Both the position numbers and the translations under genes were made by a program. From Metellina segmentata (taxonomy: Eukaryota > Arthropoda > Arachnida > Araneae > Tetragnathidae), in assembly GCA_947359465.1 (NCBI GenBank), contig OX375878.1:88014377-88078376 (forward strand): a DNA stretch of 64,000 bases, in the 5' to 3' direction. The notes under the pieces were generated by a model. That model was not told where the DNA came from and searched no databases. It was given only the letters and a program-made list of their open reading frames with translations. The stretch's first letter is position 1, and each line of letters opens with the position of its first letter. Positions 1 to 10,827 of the stretch are shown here, piece by piece.

Positions 1-256
1 AACTTCCTATGTCAGCATCATTTATTCCACAATCCAATATCAGGCCCAAGTATTCACATCAAAACTAATGTTTATGTCGACACAATCTATCAATTGTTTT
101 ACCCCTACGGGGAAAAAACGTTGACTACTGGATAAAACGACGTGGTTTATAACATGCATTAAATGTTTAACCTACTGAGTATTTCGAGATTTTCAAATAG
201 TCTAGTATTGATTTTGATCTATATCATTATATGGTGTCATTCGAAAGCTACCGAAC
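1..256. other. No gene or repeat recognised
   Basis: AT-rich sequence up to the target-site duplication of the first SINE. I see no coding frame, tandem repeat or terminal repeat in it. Confidence 0.5.
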
Positions 257-486
257 TACTCTACAATCAAGGTAAGGTAAGGTAATTTCAATTAACGTCG
301 TACTAGAGCAACACAACGGGCTATTGATGACGTTCCGGGATCCATCCCCTAAGGGAAAGATCCGAAGACAACACCGTGTGATTTTGAAACACGGTCAGAT
401 AACGAGGCAATACCGCTTGATTTTGAACCACGGTCAGATAACTAAGCAACACCTGAGCTGGCACCCCACTCTCCAAACATCCACAC

Positions 487-600
487 CAGGGATATCAATA
501 ACCGTCCGGTAAAACCGATACGTCGGTTTTTTCGTTTCGGTTAACCTGTTTTTTTCGGTTTTTTCTTGGCACGGTTATAACCGCGGTTGTTGTTTTAAAA
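487..600 (+). repeat. hAT left terminal and subterminal inverted repeat
   Basis: It starts cagggatatcaataaccg and then carries several copies of cggtt/aaccg and one ggttataaccgcgg. The same motifs recur in reverse at 2700-2809. Confidence 0.75.
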
Positions 601-1189
601 ACTAAAAACTGTAAAAAAAAACCGGCCCGAAAATTCAAGAACATTTATAAATATTTCGCATTTACTTAAAACTAAATCTTATTTTCCAGAGTATAGTTAG
701 CGTCTGTACCTAAATATATTTATTGTTGTAGGCGGCGGAAAATGAGAAGTCCAAATTACAAATGTATTGATTTACATGGTATGTAAAGACAAAGTCCCTC
801 ACTCTATTGTGAAAAAGGAGAGCGCCCTGCATTACTCTAAAACGATTGCACTTTTATACAAACCACCTTCCAAAAATACCGTAAGAACTTTATTAACAAT
901 CAAAATATTCAAGTCCCTCATTTTAAGACCAAAATAAGTTAAATATTTATGTGCTTACAGGTGACACACATGGTGTCCTCACGGTATAGTGCTACCATCA
1001 ATTTACTCAAAAGTAAAAATTGGTAGATGTCTAACATTTCCCCCTTACTGCTGATATCTGTACAGTAGTCAATACCAGTCGGAACTTTTTAGTTGTGACA
1101 GCTCACTTTATCTGTAAGGATTGCAGTAACTCTTCAATTAGTTTTATTGATAATATATTTACATTAGTAATTTTATTATTATTATTACA

Positions 1190-2470
1190 GACCCTGAAGA
1201 TTACTTCCTAGAGACAATAATGCTCGGTATTCGAAAACTCTCATCGCCGCATACTGGAGAGTAGATCTAATCGGAAATCTGGGACCTCTTGGACTCTTTT
1301 AAAATACCAAATCTAAAATAGTGTCTGTATGTACTGATGGAGGAACTGACATGATTTCAGGAGTAAAAAAGTTACTTGGTGAAGGGAAGAATATACATTG
1401 TTTTTCCCATGTGCTAAATTTAGTTATAATGGAAGGATTAGAGGAAAGTGCTAATTCGAAGTTAAAAGAGCTCGTTGGGGAAGTAAAGCAAATAATAAAG
1501 TTTGCTAGGCACAGTAATTTGTTTATGAATAATCTGAGGAGCGAACAAGTACGAGAAGGAAAAGCAGAAGGAAATATTCTTCTGTTTGTTGAATCCGTCC
1601 CAACAAGGTGGAATAGCACTTATGCCATGTTGGAAAGATTTATCCATGTATCTCCATACGTGGCACTTGTGTTTACAAATCTCAACCTTAAAAGAGCTTC
1701 CTGCATGCTCTCTGGGTCAGAAATGGAATTACTCTCAGAAGTAGCAAGTATATTAGGGCCGTTTAAGGAAGCCACTACAGAAATTTCTGGGAGTGAATAT
1801 TTAACTGATAGTCTAGTTGTTCCTCTTATTTCATGTATTAAGGCTTCACTAGCAAAAATTAACTCTATTCATGATATTTCTAAAATGTTATTAGCAATGC
1901 TGTCGCAAAGTTTTACCTCACGTTCAAAACTTCTTTTATCCAACCCTCTTCTGTGCAAAGCGTCTCTTTCTGACCCTAGATTCAAAAAACGTTACATGTC
2001 TTGCACAATTGCTAGTCAAGTAATTTCCCAAGTCAGCAAAGAGTTAACGCACTGCCTTGAAGCAATTAGGAAAATATTCGCTTCCTTCAGCAATACCAGA
2101 TAGTTCCTATTCAACAAACTCAAGCCTTCTTTGGGCAACACATGACAAAAATTTGACAAAATCCATTTTTCCAAAATCGCAGGGTGCATATGCTTACTTT
2201 CCCAATGAGCTCAAACTGTATTCGCAGCAGCCTCTGTTGTTAAGGGATAGCAGTACACTTGAATTTTGGGGTTAAAGAAAGACACGTTCGTCTGCATTAG
2301 CATTGCTAGCTTTTAAGTATTTGACAGTTGCTGCAAGTTCAGTGCTATTTGAAAGATTAGTATCTGCTCTGAATTCTGTGGTTTCGTATGACAGAAGTCG
2401 ATCAACTAACCAGCATATAACTGAGCGAGAATTTATGAGCAGAGTTAATAAAAAGTATTGGGTTGAATAG
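1190..2470 (+). pseudogene. hAT transposase (ZBED-like), frameshifted
   Basis: This encoded the DDE/RNase H-like transposase that cuts and pastes hAT elements. The longest piece (1321-2103, 260 codons) contains VSVCTDGGTDM, matching the conserved catalytic-Asp region of hAT proteins, followed by HCFSHVLNLV and later VPTRWNSTYAMLERF, both typical hAT blocks. A frame change near 2050-2100 leads into a frame ending at a stop at 2273-2275. After that the C-terminal hAT dimerisation domain is readable to 2470, with ALALLAFKYLTVAASS, then FERLVSALNSVVSYDRSR. An acceptor-like tract (repeated att, then acag) ends at 1190, so the gene may have had an intron. The N-terminal BED finger was not found. 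With the frameshift and stop it cannot make an intact protein. Confidence 0.85.
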
Positions 2471-2699
2471 ATAAAACAATATTAACAAGGTAACTTATGT
2501 TTTAATTATTTTATTAGTTTGTGTATCTTTATCTTGAAACAATTAAGTTTTGGTTTATTTTAGAATTAATGTGAATTTTTGTAACAGTTGTGATGTGATA
2601 AATAAAAACAGTTAACGCCATTTAGCATTTTTTATATACAACTAAATAGAAACACCTTGAAGTTTTTAAAAATCGGTTATTTTTTCCGGTTATTCTAAA

Positions 2700-2809
2700 A
2701 ATCGTTTTTTTTTTTTTTTTTTACTCAGTTAAACCGGTGCAGTTATAACCGGGCGAAAAAAAAACAGGTTTACCGAAAACCGGTTATTTTCTGAGAGTTG
2801 ACATCCTTA
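2700..2809 (-). repeat. hAT right terminal and subterminal inverted repeat
   Basis: Contains ggttataaccgggcg, aaaaccggttatttt and the terminal ttgacatcctta. It is the inverted counterpart of 487-600. A run of 18 T precedes it at 2705-2722. Confidence 0.75.
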
Positions 2810-2888
2810 ATCCACACCAAACCCAACGAGAGGACTTTCGGCCAAGACAGATTTAAGGAGCTCCAGTCGCCTCTACACCATACGTTTA

Positions 2889-3411
2889 ACTTCATCAGAC
2901 CAACAATAACTTATGCCAGCCCAATCTGGGGGGCAACTAACTCCATAAATATTAAACGACTGGAACAATTACAAATGCATTTCCTTCGACAAATAACTAG
3001 ATCAAGATGGTTCTACCGCAACGAAGATATTCTCAGAGCTCTCAACATCACAACGCTCAGTAAATTCATACAGAAACTTTCAACAAAATTTTTCACTAAT
3101 TTAAATTATATAAACAATGCTGCAATTCAGGAAATAGAAACATATGATCCTACACTTCCTCAAAATAAGAACAGACCACGTAAAACCCTTATTCTTGTCG
3201 ATTAAAACCCCAAACTTATCCATGTAGACTTTATTCAACCTTAAATACCATGACCAACCTTTATTCCATGCACCTTTTGTTAACTGTCCAAGGTCTAAAA
3301 CTCTTAACTCATATGTTATCAACAAGGCAAGTTCCATCACGCCATGTTTGAGTATCAATACTGGAGATTAAGGCCCCTACGGGGCCATGTGCTCCATAAT
3401 ATTTTAAAACT
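2889..3411 (+). mobile_element. 5'-truncated jockey-like LINE
   Basis: A 523-bp insertion bounded by a perfect 18-bp direct repeat, ctctacaccatacgttta, at 2871-2888 and 3412-3429. That sequence occurs once in an intact SINE-A, so it is the TSD of a target-primed insertion. The 5' side begins in mid-coding sequence and the 3' side ends in a short A-rich tail (attttaaaa). The 3' UTR contains the small palindrome aggcccctacggggcc. Confidence 0.88.
2891..3205 (+). pseudogene. C-terminal end of a non-LTR reverse transcriptase
   Basis: About 104 codons read open from the truncation point to a stop at 3203-3205. RPTITYASPIWG followed by KRLEQLQMHFLRQITRSRWF is the signature of the region downstream of the reverse-transcriptase core in jockey-type LINE proteins (usual form: RP-ITYG-P-W, then LQ--QNK-LR-I--APW). 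The core domain and the endonuclease are absent because of 5' truncation. It is non-functional, and the jockey assignment is by motif only. Confidence 0.8.
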
Positions 3412-3528
3412 CTCTACACCATACGTTTACAAATATCCATGCACTGACCAGGATTCGATCCAGAAAACTTCCGATCTAGAGGTTAACACCTTAACCACCA
3501 GACCGGTTGGTCGGTACTCTACAATCAA

Positions 3529-4484
3529 AAGAGAGCTTCATTCAATTATCCTTCAATATTAATATCAGACTGCACTTGTATCGTCCAAACTGTGTTGATA
3601 AATTTCATTTAAACTTCCTGTCTGCTTCATTCATCACACAATCCAACATCAGGACCGAGTATTCACGACAAACGTACCATTTGTGTCCTCGAAACAACCT
3701 ACCAATTTTTGTAACATCAAAAATAGTTCGAGGGAGTGGGTGTCCGGATCTCTGGAATATCGTCTTACATCCTGGAACTCATATCCATATACCAATTCGA
3801 TTACTGAATTGCAAATGCCAGAACACAGAGGACAGTAAAATAATCAAAATCATTGGGTGACGCGAGGGTATTTCTTATTTGTCGATATCTCCAGTGGCAA
3901 TCCCTTTCGCTTCGCTTCCTTTGTTATTAATGCACACGATGTTAACAAGGTTATTTCAAAATTTTCGGATGGATGAGAGCAACGCGATGCGGAAGGTATG
4001 CGAAAACATTTTTCTCGGAAAAGGAAAGATGCAGCGTTTTCATTATTTTCACTCTGCAACGAACCAAAATCCCGGTTTCAAAAGCTTATGGAACACCTCG
4101 GCGTGTGAATTTCAGATGGGTTCGTCCATGCGTTAACCGAATCGACGAAACCTGCACGAAATTAAAAAGGTGCTTCCGGCTGAATGAAGGAAGAAAAATT
4201 CCCGCGATTCCTACTATTCACTTAAATCTAAACCAAACAAGAAATCAAAGAAGTTGAAAACAGATTTTTTGAACTAAGATTATGTATATTGACTTATAGA
4301 ACCGAAACCATGTAAAAGAAAGTTTTCTGAGGAGGATAATTTTTTCAAAACGAAAGCTTTCGAAATCAGTGGATTATTAAGATTCTGATTTCTTTTATAA
4401 ATTTCAGCGATGATTTTTGGATTTCGATCTTATGAAGTTATCAGTTGTTCGCGTGATCAGCCCTTCTCGTTCGTCAAGAGAAGT
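3529..4484. other. No gene or repeat recognised
   Basis: Unique-looking sequence. Overlapping short frames of 85-117 codons exist, but I recognise no domain in them and they have no consistent coding character. Confidence 0.4.
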
Positions 4485-4493
4485 CCGGGTTGT

Positions 4494-4632
4494 TTGGGGC
4501 CTTCATGGCGCAAGGGCCATGTTTGGCAATGCTGCGTCAGACACAAGATATACACTATCAAGTTATAGACATACACACAATGAATGTTTTACTGACACAG
4601 AAAAGAGAAATACACCCAGGGAGGAAAAGTGA
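4494..4632 (-). repeat. SINE-D fragment
   Basis: Contains the family tail cttcatggcgcaagggccat, then cagacacaagata, gttttactgacacagaaaag and acacccagggagga. These match 43636-43835 and 63265-63470. The tRNA-like head is missing or unreadable beyond 4632. Confidence 0.7.
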
Positions 4633-4708
4633 GATCCGGGCTGATTTCAGTGCTCTTAAAATGTTTAATGTCAGTAAATTAAAACATTAAAATAACAAAA
4701 TTGAAGTT

Positions 4709-4900
4709 AAAGTCAGTGATTAGGATGCTGCATTGAAAGATTCCTGATTCAAATCTGGGATAAGGCATGGATATTTACCTATCAGGAACAAAGGAGAGGC
4801 CTGTATATGGTGCTTAGAATGTAAGGTGATAATGTGGAAGTACAAACCCTCCGTGGGGTGCACCCAAGTAGCACAACGTTCACAAACCTAACCCTGTATT
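4709..4900 (+). repeat. Degenerate tRNA-headed SINE, probably SINE-C
   Basis: Contains gtgattaggatgctgc and a B-box-like ctgattcaaatctggg at tRNA spacing, followed by a body with aaccctccgtggggtgc that recalls the copy at 8520-8732. It is heavily diverged. Confidence 0.4.
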
Positions 4901-6371
4901 GTAATGATGGCAATGTTCAATTAATTAGCCAGGCTTAAGGGAAAAGGTTAAAGTCAAAAGTATGAATAGGAGAGCCGTTAGAAAGGGTCCTATTATTGTC
5001 CATCCTTTTAGCCCCTTTTATTATATCTATAACTCATTTGATATCTTAATCTTATCGACTTAAGTTGAAAATTCATCAATTTAATTTCAAATAATAATTT
5101 TTACACACTAGTTCAATTGATGTAGGTGTCAGATAGTTCATACAGATGTATTTGGATAATACTTTTGAATGAATGCACTTTTGGATACAGCTAAACGTAT
5201 CCGATAAAAAATAGTTTAATTTTAAGGGTTCATTTTTTGACCCCTTTTGAAATTCTCTTCGTTGCTGATATTTTTCTTAGGATTAAATATCAATGTGGTT
5301 TTCTGTCTTTTCCTTCCTAAATGTACTGTCATGCCATCTTGAAGAATTTTCTCCCTTTTTATCGTCATACTTTTGGAGATATTCCATTGTCTACCAAGGA
5401 CCGTCACAGCAGTCTTTATGAACCCTCTAGTCTTCTCCAGCTATAATTTTTAGTATATGCACATTTTATTTGTTCGTTAGGAAAGTCACACATTGATTCA
5501 ACATAAGTAGCACTATATAGGCTGAAATATGTATGAGTATCAACGTGTAATGTAATTATGAAGTCCGACCTCTAAACATACTGAGAAGGTATCTGCTATT
5601 ACTGTGACCACTTTTCCTTCCAAATAGGGCTGCAAACTTCTGCCTTTGCTGGACGACTAGTAGAGAAACGGATAACCTCCCCCCTCGTCTTCTGGCACAG
5701 CATAAAAAAAAATTTTTCTTCCAAACATATTCAGCACTGTTTTCATAGAATGGTAGAAATGAAGACACTGACACTTCCTATTGGCGTTCCGTGTTTTTCT
5801 TTCAGCCATTTGGTGACAGCACACTTTGCGCGATGACAAAGTAAAGCAGATACCGTTAAGATAAAGCAGAGCGTCCAGCTTCTCATTTCCTCAATTTGTC
5901 TGAAACCCAATTCACGACGAAGCGGATACAAAGCAGATATCTGCGCCTGTGCGAAAAGTACATTTGGGGGAGAAGATCTCTTGGAGGTATTTTCCGGGTC
6001 CCGAACACCCAGAGGTTAAAAGTGGTGCCATGAAAAGGACTCTTTGATAAGAGTTGACAATCCCCTCTGTCATGGGGATCCGTGGTTCAAGTCCTCTGGG
6101 GTCGCAAGCGATCCTTGAAGGTTGCCATCCGAGCTCGGGGAAGAAGACACCGAATAGTGAGACTTTTAAGGCCCGCAGAAGAATTCTGGCCTCTTGAAAG
6201 GGAGCAAACATTTTTCATAACTAAATACTTTTAAAGATTAAGTGGAGAAACTGTTGAGTAATTGCTCTGAAGTGAAGATGTTAGCATCCCTCATATAACA
6301 GACGACACGAATCTATTTGTTGGACCGTGGTATCCGATTTGGAAAAATAGTAGCAACCGGAGGATTAGGAG
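4901..6371. other. No gene recognised
   Basis: No coding region or clear repeat. A tRNA-like string near 6060-6110 (cccctctgtcatgggg followed by ggttcaagtcc) suggests a further old SINE head, but no cloverleaf closes around it. Confidence 0.35.
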
Positions 6372-6630
6372 TTTGAAACTAGGTCTGGCAAAAGACCGTT
6401 GAGAGTACGGGGCCTGATGCACGTTAAATCTGTCGTGATCTCAATTGTCATCACGTTGGCGTAGTGTGGAGGTCTAGAGGGTGGGGTACTAGATCAGGTG
6501 TTGACCTCGTCATTAGACTATGGTTCAAAATTACGTGATCTCGGATCATTTACTTTCGGGATTGATCCCGGACAGTCACTAATAGCTCGTTGTGTTGCTC
6601 CAGTGCGACGTTAATTAACCACCTATCTAA
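6372..6630 (+). repeat. SINE-B copy, diverged
   Basis: The body and 3' end are clear: cacgttaaatctgtcgtg, cacgttggcgtagtgtgg, tggttcaaaattacgtg and the end ctccagtgcgacgttaatta, then acc-type tail repeats. The head upstream of about 6372 is too diverged to read. Confidence 0.75.
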
Positions 6631-6639
6631 AATTTCAAG

Positions 6640-7040
6640 TTAATCAAAACTTAACTGAGATGAAATTGTAGGAAAAAAACACATTTGAAATTAAAATAAA
6701 ATTATTGAAACTTATATATGATATAAATAAAAACAGATTTGCACGAGGAAGATCACTTAATAAATCACTAACACTAGAATATGTCACACAAAGTGGTTGA
6801 GTGTAATTGTATTCAAATCAAGGCGTTCACTTAAAACGTGTTTAACAGATATGATTGTATCACAGGTCGGACATGACAGATCTGATTCTGAATGCAGCAA
6901 ATGCCTATGGATTAGATATGTTTGACCTATATGGAGTGATTATGGCCGATACTCCTGTTGTCTCATTTCTCTCTCTCCCTCAACGAAGGCACTTTTGACG
7001 CAACCTTCTCGTTCGAGAATTTTATTGCGACTAACGATAC
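6640..7040. other. No gene or repeat recognised
   Basis: AT-rich between the SINE and the GC-rich inverted-repeat element. Nothing supportable seen. Confidence 0.4.
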
Positions 7041-7045
7041 ACTAC

Positions 7046-7503
7046 GGCTAGGTGCACACATCCGGTTTTTCAACGTGCGGCGCCGCTGCGGCACTGAAGT
7101 CCAACCATGCACACATAACAGTGAAATGACGCAAGTACTCATTTCGCGCCATTTGCGAAAAATATTCTATCGGAGAAAACGTATTTATTTCGCTTTCTTG
7201 GTGGATAAAAAAGTATATTTTTAAACATAATAAACGTTACTGGATACAACCATTTATTAATTATTATTAATATACCATTTATTTATGAAAACAAGGTACT
7301 TCAGACCGGAGAAGCGTGTGTGGTGAGCTGCGGCGCCGTGAGGAACGGCGGTACAAATTGCACGCAAGTTTAACGTGTGTCGCCGTAGCGGTGACGGAGG
7401 CATGTGTGCACTACTCCATTTGATCTAATGTATCTCAGACCGCACTTGCGTTGCAGCAGCGGCGCCGCACGTTGAAAAACCGGATATGTGCACCGGGCCT
7501 AAT
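7046..7503. mobile_element. GC-rich TIR element, non-autonomous
   Basis: The ends form inverted repeats of about 46 bp: the left arm 7046-7092 contains ggtgcacacatccggttttt followed by caacgtgcggcgccgctgc, and the right arm 7455-7500 is its reverse complement with few mismatches. The interior carries further gcggcgcc palindromes and no coding frame. This fits a MITE of about 458 bp. The superfamily is not determined because I cannot read a clean TSD. Its CpG-rich arms stand out against the AT-rich surroundings. Confidence 0.75.
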
Positions 7504-7509
7504 ACTACA

Positions 7510-8510
7510 TAACAGGGCGGCGCTTATAGGCAACGCCATCTACATCCATAACTTGAAGCAACACGGAGTCTCGCCAATTTCACTTTGTCTTCGTTTAAAA
7601 TTATTACATTCAAAGCTCTTTATAGATGATTAAATGGAATATAATTTGTTTTGAATTTGCGTATCCTATTTATTCTGCTACATCGGACCGGGAGCTGTGG
7701 CCTAAAGCGGACTCAAAACCGTTATGAATTCTCATGCCGATATGTCCAGGATTTGAACCCGGAGCTTGTTGAATTAAAGACCTAAGCTAATAGCAAAATA
7801 CGCGAGCAGAAATCATAACATTTTTAAATTGAAGGGCTCTGGGTAACACCCCATAAATACAATCCGTAATGATACTTAAAAGCAAAACATTCAAGGAGAT
7901 CAAAATAATTTTTTATTGTTTGAACAAAACTTAGTTTTTTGTTTTCGAAAGCATTTTGTGCTATAATATTGTTTGCTTTCTTCAACATACATTTTACCAT
8001 AAGTTAAGAAGTTATATACAAGAGCACCCAATACCCCAGATACGAGTTTCTTTCAGGTCTTAATCATTTTCTTGAGCTTGTTCATCACTCACTCGCATCT
8101 ATCGTAAACTGTTTACGTTTTCTATTGTTTGAATGAAATTACTCTTTGTTTTGAATGGAAAAGCAATGCCACACAATGTCTTAATTCTTTTTTCTTCCTC
8201 GAATAGTGGATACAGATACTGAGTCAAGGAACTACTTTGCCTTATGAACTGTAAGGTTACCTTTTGTTTACTTTTCTCTTGTAATTCCTATCTTTTCAAT
8301 TTTTTCATTGTAATGTCTATTCAATTTTGATTTTCCCATTGATTTCACAAATAGATATATATAACGATACATTTTTTCATAAAAACTAGTAGTCTGATAA
8401 TAGATCATACAAATGTCAGAGAGTGATTTGGGGGTTATTAGATGAAACTTTACTTTGGTAGGATTTGTAGCTTGATTTCATGAAAAGAAATATTGATCCG
8501 CTTATTTTAG
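7510..8510. other. No gene or repeat recognised
   Basis: Low-complexity AT-rich sequence without a supportable feature. Confidence 0.4.
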
Positions 8511-8519
8511 AACTTTTTC

Positions 8520-8732
8520 GCCGACCAACCGGTCTAGTGGTTAAGGTGCTGGCCTCTGGATTGGAAGGTTCCTGGTTCGAATCCGGGGTCAGGGCATGTA
8601 TGTAAAGTGTACTGTCATTTGTTAGGGGCAATGATGGTCCTCCCACTGGGTGCTCCTTCACAAGTGGCCATCACCTTGTAATAGCCAATGATTAAATTCA
8701 TATGTACCCGCCATTGGAGAAAAAAAAATCAC
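8520..8732 (+). repeat. SINE-C copy with SINE-A-type head
   Basis: The head gccgaccaaccggtctagtg, then ttaaggtgctggcctc and the B box ggttcgaatccgggg, is nearly the SINE-A head. After gggcatgtatgt the body is different: gtgtactgtcatttgtt, then cctcccactgggtgc and caagtggccatcacctt, ending in an A run. It lacks the cacgttggcgtgg and gtggttcaaaatta blocks of SINE-A and SINE-B. Confidence 0.75.
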
Positions 8733-8739
8733 AATTTTT

Positions 8740-9430
8740 TTGTCTTCTTTGATGTTTTTCCGTAAAAATTAAACCGGTCTCGGAATCTCTAAATTTAAGT
8801 TAACATCAAGAAAATATCAGGATTTGTATCCAATTTATTATTAGGTAGTAGTTTAGTATTAGTTAAGATAGTTTTTCAAAAAGGGGCCGAAAAAATTGTC
8901 ATTGAACAGGTGTCACGGAGTCAAAAAACTCTGCAAAACTATGCTGGTGCAAATCTTAAGGAACGCCTTTATTTTAAAGGTTACAACCGCAAAATAAAAT
9001 TAAACACTCTGTGGTAATCTGCATGACCGAGGATATTCAGTAGAAAGCTGGTGAATACACAAAATTTGGAATCCTGACCTAAGAGGTTCTGACATAGGAA
9101 GGGGGTCTCCTACCGCAGGAACGTATCCGCATTCTCTGTATAAAACATGGTGCAAAGCCTGTCTCGGTGTTGTCATATAGTTTAAAAAAGGCAGGGTCTT
9201 TTTTTTCAGTTACCTTTCTGTCTCACGGTACCCAGTACAGTGTCTCCATTTCATTGTGTTCCCTTCAATTCAAAGTTTTTTTTTATTGTCCGCGTTTCGG
9301 TTCTTATTATCGATTTGCTTTTATTCATCCTTTTGGTAATTAGATGTACTTCTATGTAATTTCCCCACATACATGTCATTTCACTGAAAATATGAAAACC
9401 TTACTATTCCTCAAATCTTGTGTCTGATGT
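8740..9430. other. No gene or repeat recognised
   Basis: No supportable feature. Confidence 0.35.
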
Positions 9431-9437
9431 GGGACAA

Positions 9438-9870
9438 ACCACTTTCCATTACATAACGTTTGAAGACCAAATCTAACAGACCCGGGCAGTCAACAACAGG
9501 GTGCCCTGAATAGAACCCAACATCATTGCTACATGATGTAGGTCCAACTTCGCTTTCAATTACAGAATGTTTGGAGGTTTGGAGACCAAACCTGACAGAC
9601 CCTAACCATCATCCACAGAGGGAGTGAAATCAACGTTGCACTGGAGTGACACAATCGGCTATTGGTGACGGTCGAGCATCCCTAAGGGAAGGACCCGAGG
9701 ACAACACCTCGTAATTTTGAACCACAGTCACATTCGACGTCAACAACAGGGTCATAAATGATGTTGAGCCCTGAATAGAACACATAATTGTTGTTACATG
9801 ATATTTGGACAAACTTTACTTTTTACCACAGAACGTTTGGAGACCAAATCTGACAGACCCAGGCATTTCA
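9438..9870. repeat. Diverged tandem repeat, unit about 110 bp
   Basis: Blocks such as cagaatgtttggag, gagaccaaatctgacagacc, gtcaacaacagggt and ccctgaatagaaccca recur at about 9438, 9551 and 9738. The array is interrupted by a SINE 3' end at 9632-9737. Confidence 0.65.
9632..9737 (-). repeat. SINE-A/B 3'-end fragment
   Basis: Matches the 3' third in reverse: gcactggagtgacacaatcg, ctattggtgacggtc, then aacacctcgtaattttgaac. It sits inside a unit of the surrounding array, so it is younger than that array. Confidence 0.7.
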
Positions 9871-10827
9871 AAAATCGAAATAAGTACCACTTGACACGCG
9901 ACTTCTGTATGTTAACTCTGCTTCCCGTGCCTATTTTCTCTTCAGCTCATTTAATTCTCAGACCGCAATCAATTCAGATTAGAGCAAGTGTAACTTGAGC
10001 AAGACGGAAGAGCTTTTGAGGCAAGAAAAGTCGGTCCCAAAGTAATCCACAGCTTAATTACGGACAAAGGGAACAGCTGGCCGAACGTCAAGCATCCAGG
10101 CTCCCAAAAGTTCCTGAAAATGTATGTTTAAGGGGGGATTACGGGGAATCAACGGTCCCCGTAAACGAATCCTTGGCATTCCATCATTTTCGCCGCATCT
10201 GTCACATGTTCCTGAGCTCCGGTTACGCCCACTAAAGGTCGCTTGCTTTTAAAAGAACAGGAAGAAAAAGTAGACGAAGAAGAAAAAAAAGCAAAAGACT
10301 GTTACAACGGCATCGATTGCGGCGACAGTCGCCGTCTCCTGTTGTTTCAAGTTTCTGTCGCGAAAGGTAAAAGTTCTGTGGTTAATTTTTTGCTCTTACG
10401 TACGTTTCCCACTGCGTTAACACGTGCGAGGAGGGAGGAAAGGAAATCATATTTTTTAAAGCGCTTTCAACATCTTGTTCAGTTACTGAACAAAGAAGTA
10501 GATTTAGGTTTCGCCGACAAACTCTGGGTTTCAGTCGGGTAGAGGGGACCGGGATACAGGGCCCACGCCCCTCTGCTTTTTTCCTACGAATCTATAATGA
10601 ACCGGTTAGTTTATCGAAGATATTCAGGTTGTGCAATATCTATATTTTAAACAATTCTTGTATAAATAAGAGTGGTTTGTTTGCTTCTACAGCTGTACAT
10701 TTTGGACAGCAATGTCAACAGAGCATCTTCTCAAATTACAACAGAGAGTAAAAATGTAAGATCCGTCAGGTCACAATCAAGTCAGTGATGGTGCAACTTT
10801 GAAATCTGTGTTAATCTTAGGGTGAAT
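9871..10827. other. No gene recognised
   Basis: One frame of 99 codons (10243-10542) starts with a run of Lys and Glu codons but shows no recognised domain and no splice context. No repeat seen. Confidence 0.35.

Larger units (their letters stand above)
487..2809 (+). mobile_element. hAT-family DNA transposon, complete ends, dead
   Basis: A 2323-bp element flanked by a perfect 8-bp TSD, atccacac, at 479-486 and 2810-2817, the TSD length typical of hAT. The ends match as imperfect inverted repeats: cagggatatcaa on the left and ttgacatcctta on the right. About 100 bp inside each end are repeated aaccggtt and ggttataacc motifs in inverted arrangement, as expected for subterminal transposase sites. 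The inside holds a broken transposase gene. The element landed inside SINE-A copy 1, whose sequence resumes at once on the right. Confidence 0.92.
271..3514 (-). repeat. SINE-A copy 1, split by two younger insertions
   Basis: This is a tRNA-derived SINE in reverse orientation. Its 3' end (ggtaaggtaaggtaatttc, then aacgtcgtactagagc) lies at 271 and its tRNA-like head ends at 3514. It is flanked by a perfect 14-bp TSD, tactctacaatcaa, at 257-270 and 3515-3528. Removing the hAT element and the LINE, with one copy of each of their TSDs, leaves about 372 bp of SINE. The SINE pieces are 271-486, 2818-2888 and 3430-3514. The right-hand piece carries the reverse complement of an A-box-like gtggttaaggtgtt and a B-box-like ggatcgaatcctgg. 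The uninterrupted copy at 23390-23720 serves as an empty-site comparison. Confidence 0.9.

Noticed and set aside
6050..6115. tRNA-like string with cccc...gggg arm and ggttcaagtcc
   Set aside because: The anticodon loop would be eight bases, and the T and acceptor stems do not pair.
8520..8600. A tRNA gene
   Set aside because: A-box- and B-box-like blocks are present, but the same head recurs fused to SINE bodies, and the acceptor stem does not close.
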